Source: Lewinellaceae bacterium (GTDB lineage: Bacteria; Bacteroidota; Bacteroidia; Chitinophagales; Saprospiraceae). From it: DNA of 64,000 nucleotides. The notes under the pieces are model-generated. The model worked only from the letters and a program-made list of their open reading frames with translations. It was not told the origin of the DNA and did no database searches. Position numbers and translations under genes: made by a program. Location of the stretch: positions 372,001 through 436,000 of the forward strand of contig JACJYN010000007.1 of assembly GCA_020636095.1 (NCBI GenBank), in the 5' to 3' direction. The first letter of the stretch is position 1; every line of letters begins with the position of its first letter. Shown here piece by piece: positions 62,191 to 64,000 of this stretch.

Positions 62191-62303
62191 AAAAACGCCA
62201 GCAAGTTAATCGTCAAACGCCAACAGCCAATTCAATACGGCTTCCAAGCTGTACGCACCATATATATTTTTTATCAACGTACAACTTTTCAAAACTTTTT
62301 ACA

Positions 62304-62684
62304 ATGGCAGATCTTAAAGCTTTTGCAGAACAGTTGGTTAACCTCACCGTTAAAGAAGTGAGTGAACTGGCTGGAATATTGAAGGACGAATACGGCATCG
62401 AACCGGCTGCGGCTGCAGTTGCTGTAGCCGGCCCGGCTGGTGGTGGCGGTGGCGCTGCCGCAGTAGAGGAACAAACTGAGTTTGATGTCATCCTCAAATC
62501 CGCTGGTGCAGGAAAACTTAAAGTGGTTAAAGAGGTGAAAAACCTGCTCGGCCTGGGCTTGAAGGAAGCCAAAGACCTGGTAGATGGCGCTCCTGGCACG
62601 GTTAAGGAAGGTGTATCGAAGGAGGAGGCTGAGAAAATCAAAGCAGTACTCGAAGAAGCTGGCGCTGAGATAGAGATCAAGTAA
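62304..62684 (+). CDS. rplL: 50S ribosomal protein L7/L12
   Basis: A 126-residue stalk protein. N-terminal dimer domain ADLKAFAEQLVNLTVKEVSEL, an Ala/Gly-rich hinge (AAAAVAVAGPAGGGGGAAA) and the C-terminal factor-binding domain FDVILKSAGAGKLKVVKEVK, LGLGLKEAKDLVDGAP. Upstream in-frame codons to 62175 are repeat-derived and excluded. Confidence 0.97.
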   Translation: MADLKAFAEQLVNLTVKEVSELAGILKDEYGIEPAAAAVAVAGPAGGGGGAAAVEEQTEFDVILKSAGAGKLKVVKEVKNLLGLGLKEAKDLVDGAPGTVKEGVSKEEAEKIKAVLEEAGAEIEIK

Positions 62685-62741
62685 CCGCTTCTTTTACAAC
62701 CGTTGAGAATACAGGCCTTTGGCCGGTGTTCCCGGCGCAGA

Positions 62742-62776
62742 AGGCTTAGCGAGTTGTGTAACAACTGGCTAAGCCT
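62742..62776 (+). promoter_or_regulatory. Long hairpin in the rplL-rpoB gap
   Basis: AGGCTTAGC-g-AGTTGT pairs with ACAACT-g-GCTAAGCCT around the loop GTA, a 15-bp near-perfect stem. No T-run follows, so it more likely acts as a partial attenuator or RNase site that sets the ratio of ribosomal protein to polymerase. Confidence 0.65.
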
Positions 62777-62893
62777 ATTGTCGTATGATTAAGATTAGCA
62801 ATTTTGAACTTTTTCGGATTTTTTGGGTATTATTACAGCACAGGCGATTGTTAGAAAGCTAATTATTGCCGAAAAAATAAATATTTTTTGCCA

Positions 62894-64000
62894 ATGACGT
62901 CAAACGGTAAGGTACAAACCGCCGAAGATATGCGAGTAAACTTCGGCAAAATAAGACTCCCTTCACCATACCCTGATCTTCTTGAAATCCAGTTGAAGTC
63001 CTTTCAGGAGTTCTTCCAGTTGGAGACTACTCCAGAGAACCGGATGAACGAAGGGCTTTACAAGGTATTTCAGGAAAATTTTCCGATCACAGATGCTAGA
63101 AACATCTTTGTATTAGAATTTCTGGATTATTTCATCGACCCACCGCGATACACCATCGATGAGTGCATGCAGCGCGGGTTGACTTACAGCGTACCTCTCA
63201 AGGCCAAGCTCCGGCTTTCCTGTAACGATGAGGAACACGTTGATTTCCAGACAATCGTACAGGATGTTTTCTTGGGTAATATTCCATATATGACCCCCAA
63301 GGGAACTTTTGTGATCAATGGTGCAGAGCGAGTCATCGTTTCTCAACTACACCGCTCTCCGGGCGTATTCTTTGGGCAAAGCTTTCACCCCAACGGGACC
63401 AAAATCTATTCCGCAAGGGTCATCCCCTTCAAGGGAGCCTGGATGGAATTTGCCACCGACATCAATACGGTCATGTATGCTTACATCGACCGTAAGAAGA
63501 AATTCCCGGTAACGACTTTATTGCGCGCCATCGGCTTCGACACGGATAAGGCCATCCTCGATATTTTCGGCCTGGCCGACGAGGTGCCTGCCACCCGAGA
63601 TGCCCTGGAAAATGCTATTGGCAGAAAACTGGCGGCTCGGGTCTTGCGCAGTTGGACGGAGGACTTTGTAGATGAGGATACAGGCGAGGTGGTTACCATC
63701 GAAAGGAATGAGATCATCCTGGAACGCGATATCGTGCTCGATGAAGACAACATCGAGTTGGTCCTGGAAGCAGACACTGAAATAGTGATCCTGCAGAAGG
63801 ATGATATCGACCAGGATTACTCCATTATTTACAATACACTGCAAAAGGACCCCTCCAGTTCTGAAATGGAGGCCGTACAGTATATATACCGTCAACTTCG
63901 GGGTACAGACCCTCCGGATGAGGAAACGGCTCGCGGTATTATCGATAAGCTCTTCTTCTCCGACAAAAGGTACAACCTGGGCGAAGTCGGGCGTTACAAG
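62894..64000 (+). CDS. rpoB: DNA-directed RNA polymerase subunit beta (partial, runs off the window)
   Basis: The first 369 codons of rpoB. After MTSNGKVQTAEDMRVNFGK come LPSPYPDLLEIQLKSFQEFF, IDPPRYTIDECMQRGLTYSV, NIPYMTPKGTFVINGAERVI and VSQLHRSPGVFFGQSFHPNG, all typical of the beta N-terminus (beta1/beta2 lobes). The rifampicin region and active site lie beyond the right edge. Gap from rplL is 209 bp with the hairpin above. Confidence 0.97.
   Translation, partial: MTSNGKVQTAEDMRVNFGKIRLPSPYPDLLEIQLKSFQEFFQLETTPENRMNEGLYKVFQENFPITDARNIFVLEFLDYFIDPPRYTIDECMQRGLTYSVPLKAKLRLSCNDEEHVDFQTIVQDVFLGNIPYMTPKGTFVINGAERVIVSQLHRSPGVFFGQSFHPNGTKIYSARVIPFKGAWMEFATDINTVMYAYIDRKKKFPVTTLLRAIGFDTDKAILDIFGLADEVPATRDALENAIGRKLAARVLRSWTEDFVDEDTGEVVTIERNEIILERDIVLDEDNIELVLEADTEIVILQKDDIDQDYSIIYNTLQKDPSSSEMEAVQYIYRQLRGTDPPDEETARGIIDKLFFSDKRYNLGEVGRYK

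Noticed and set aside
62213..62764. 183-codon minus-strand ORF
   Set aside because: Antisense of rplL; its Ala/Ser-rich run mirrors the L7/L12 hinge.

Overview
The window comes from a Bacteroidota chromosome, most likely a Saprospiria/Lewinella-like lineage (that rank is inference). Direct signs are a SusC/SusD pair, proteins with type IX secretion (T9SS) sorting or gliding-type C-termini, a T9SS plug protein, DUF5777/DUF5723/DUF3179 families, a type B succinate dehydrogenase, an absence of Shine-Dalgarno boxes, and several TAnnTTTG -7 promoter boxes. Most of the window is ordinary housekeeping sequence. The unusual content is in the spacers and in one decaying accessory stretch.

Layout. 1-3.0 kb: end of a bacilliredoxin, then a cytochrome-type lipoprotein, a DUF5777 beta-barrel and a diheme cytochrome c. 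3.0-6.2 kb: a heptamer array, a small secreted protein, and a complete IS630-family element with both ends and its TA duplication, sitting against a 5'-truncated LRR gene fragment. 6.2-12.4 kb (minus strand): glycosyltransferase without a normal start codon, a 60-bp tandem repeat, HlyD and TolC efflux parts, T9SS plug protein, 3-methyladenine glycosylase. 12.6-21.2 kb: secreted SprB-repeat protein, guaB, tadA, lipoprotein, pcm, phosphoglucomutase, elaA, DUF5723. 21.4-32.9 kb: two-component system, a frameshifted universal stress gene, an antiporter remnant, a ppc-sdhCAB gene string, a second universal stress gene that has lost its natural end, and dgkA. Two nearly identical 161-bp MITEs lie in this block. 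32.9-48.4 kb: lamin-tail secreted protein, asd, a coiled-coil protein, a gene-free 690-bp stretch full of hairpins, a histone-deacetylase-like gene, lysS, a lipoprotein, another MITE, a WG-repeat protein, psd/cdsA/CPBP protease, pdxJ. 48.7-55.5 kb: susC, susD, DUF3179 lipoprotein, TonB-C protein. 55.6-64 kb: rpsU, xerC, hpf, four tRNAs, tuf, tRNA-Trp, secE, nusG, rplKAJL and the start of rpoB.

The translation/transcription block at the right end follows the usual Bacteroidota order. ppc and sdhCAB are closely spaced in one direction and join oxaloacetate supply to succinate/fumarate redox. TolC and HlyD form two thirds of an efflux machine with no inner-membrane pump beside them. The T9SS-targeted proteins imply a secretion system encoded elsewhere.

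The strongest non-gene signals are the 161-bp MITE pair with 3-bp duplications, a 152-bp MITE that supplies part of a stop codon, recurrent 7-bp tandem repeats with a different sequence at each locus (one inside a coding region), and a cluster of mutually exclusive hairpins at 39.0-39.4 kb that looks like an undescribed structured RNA.
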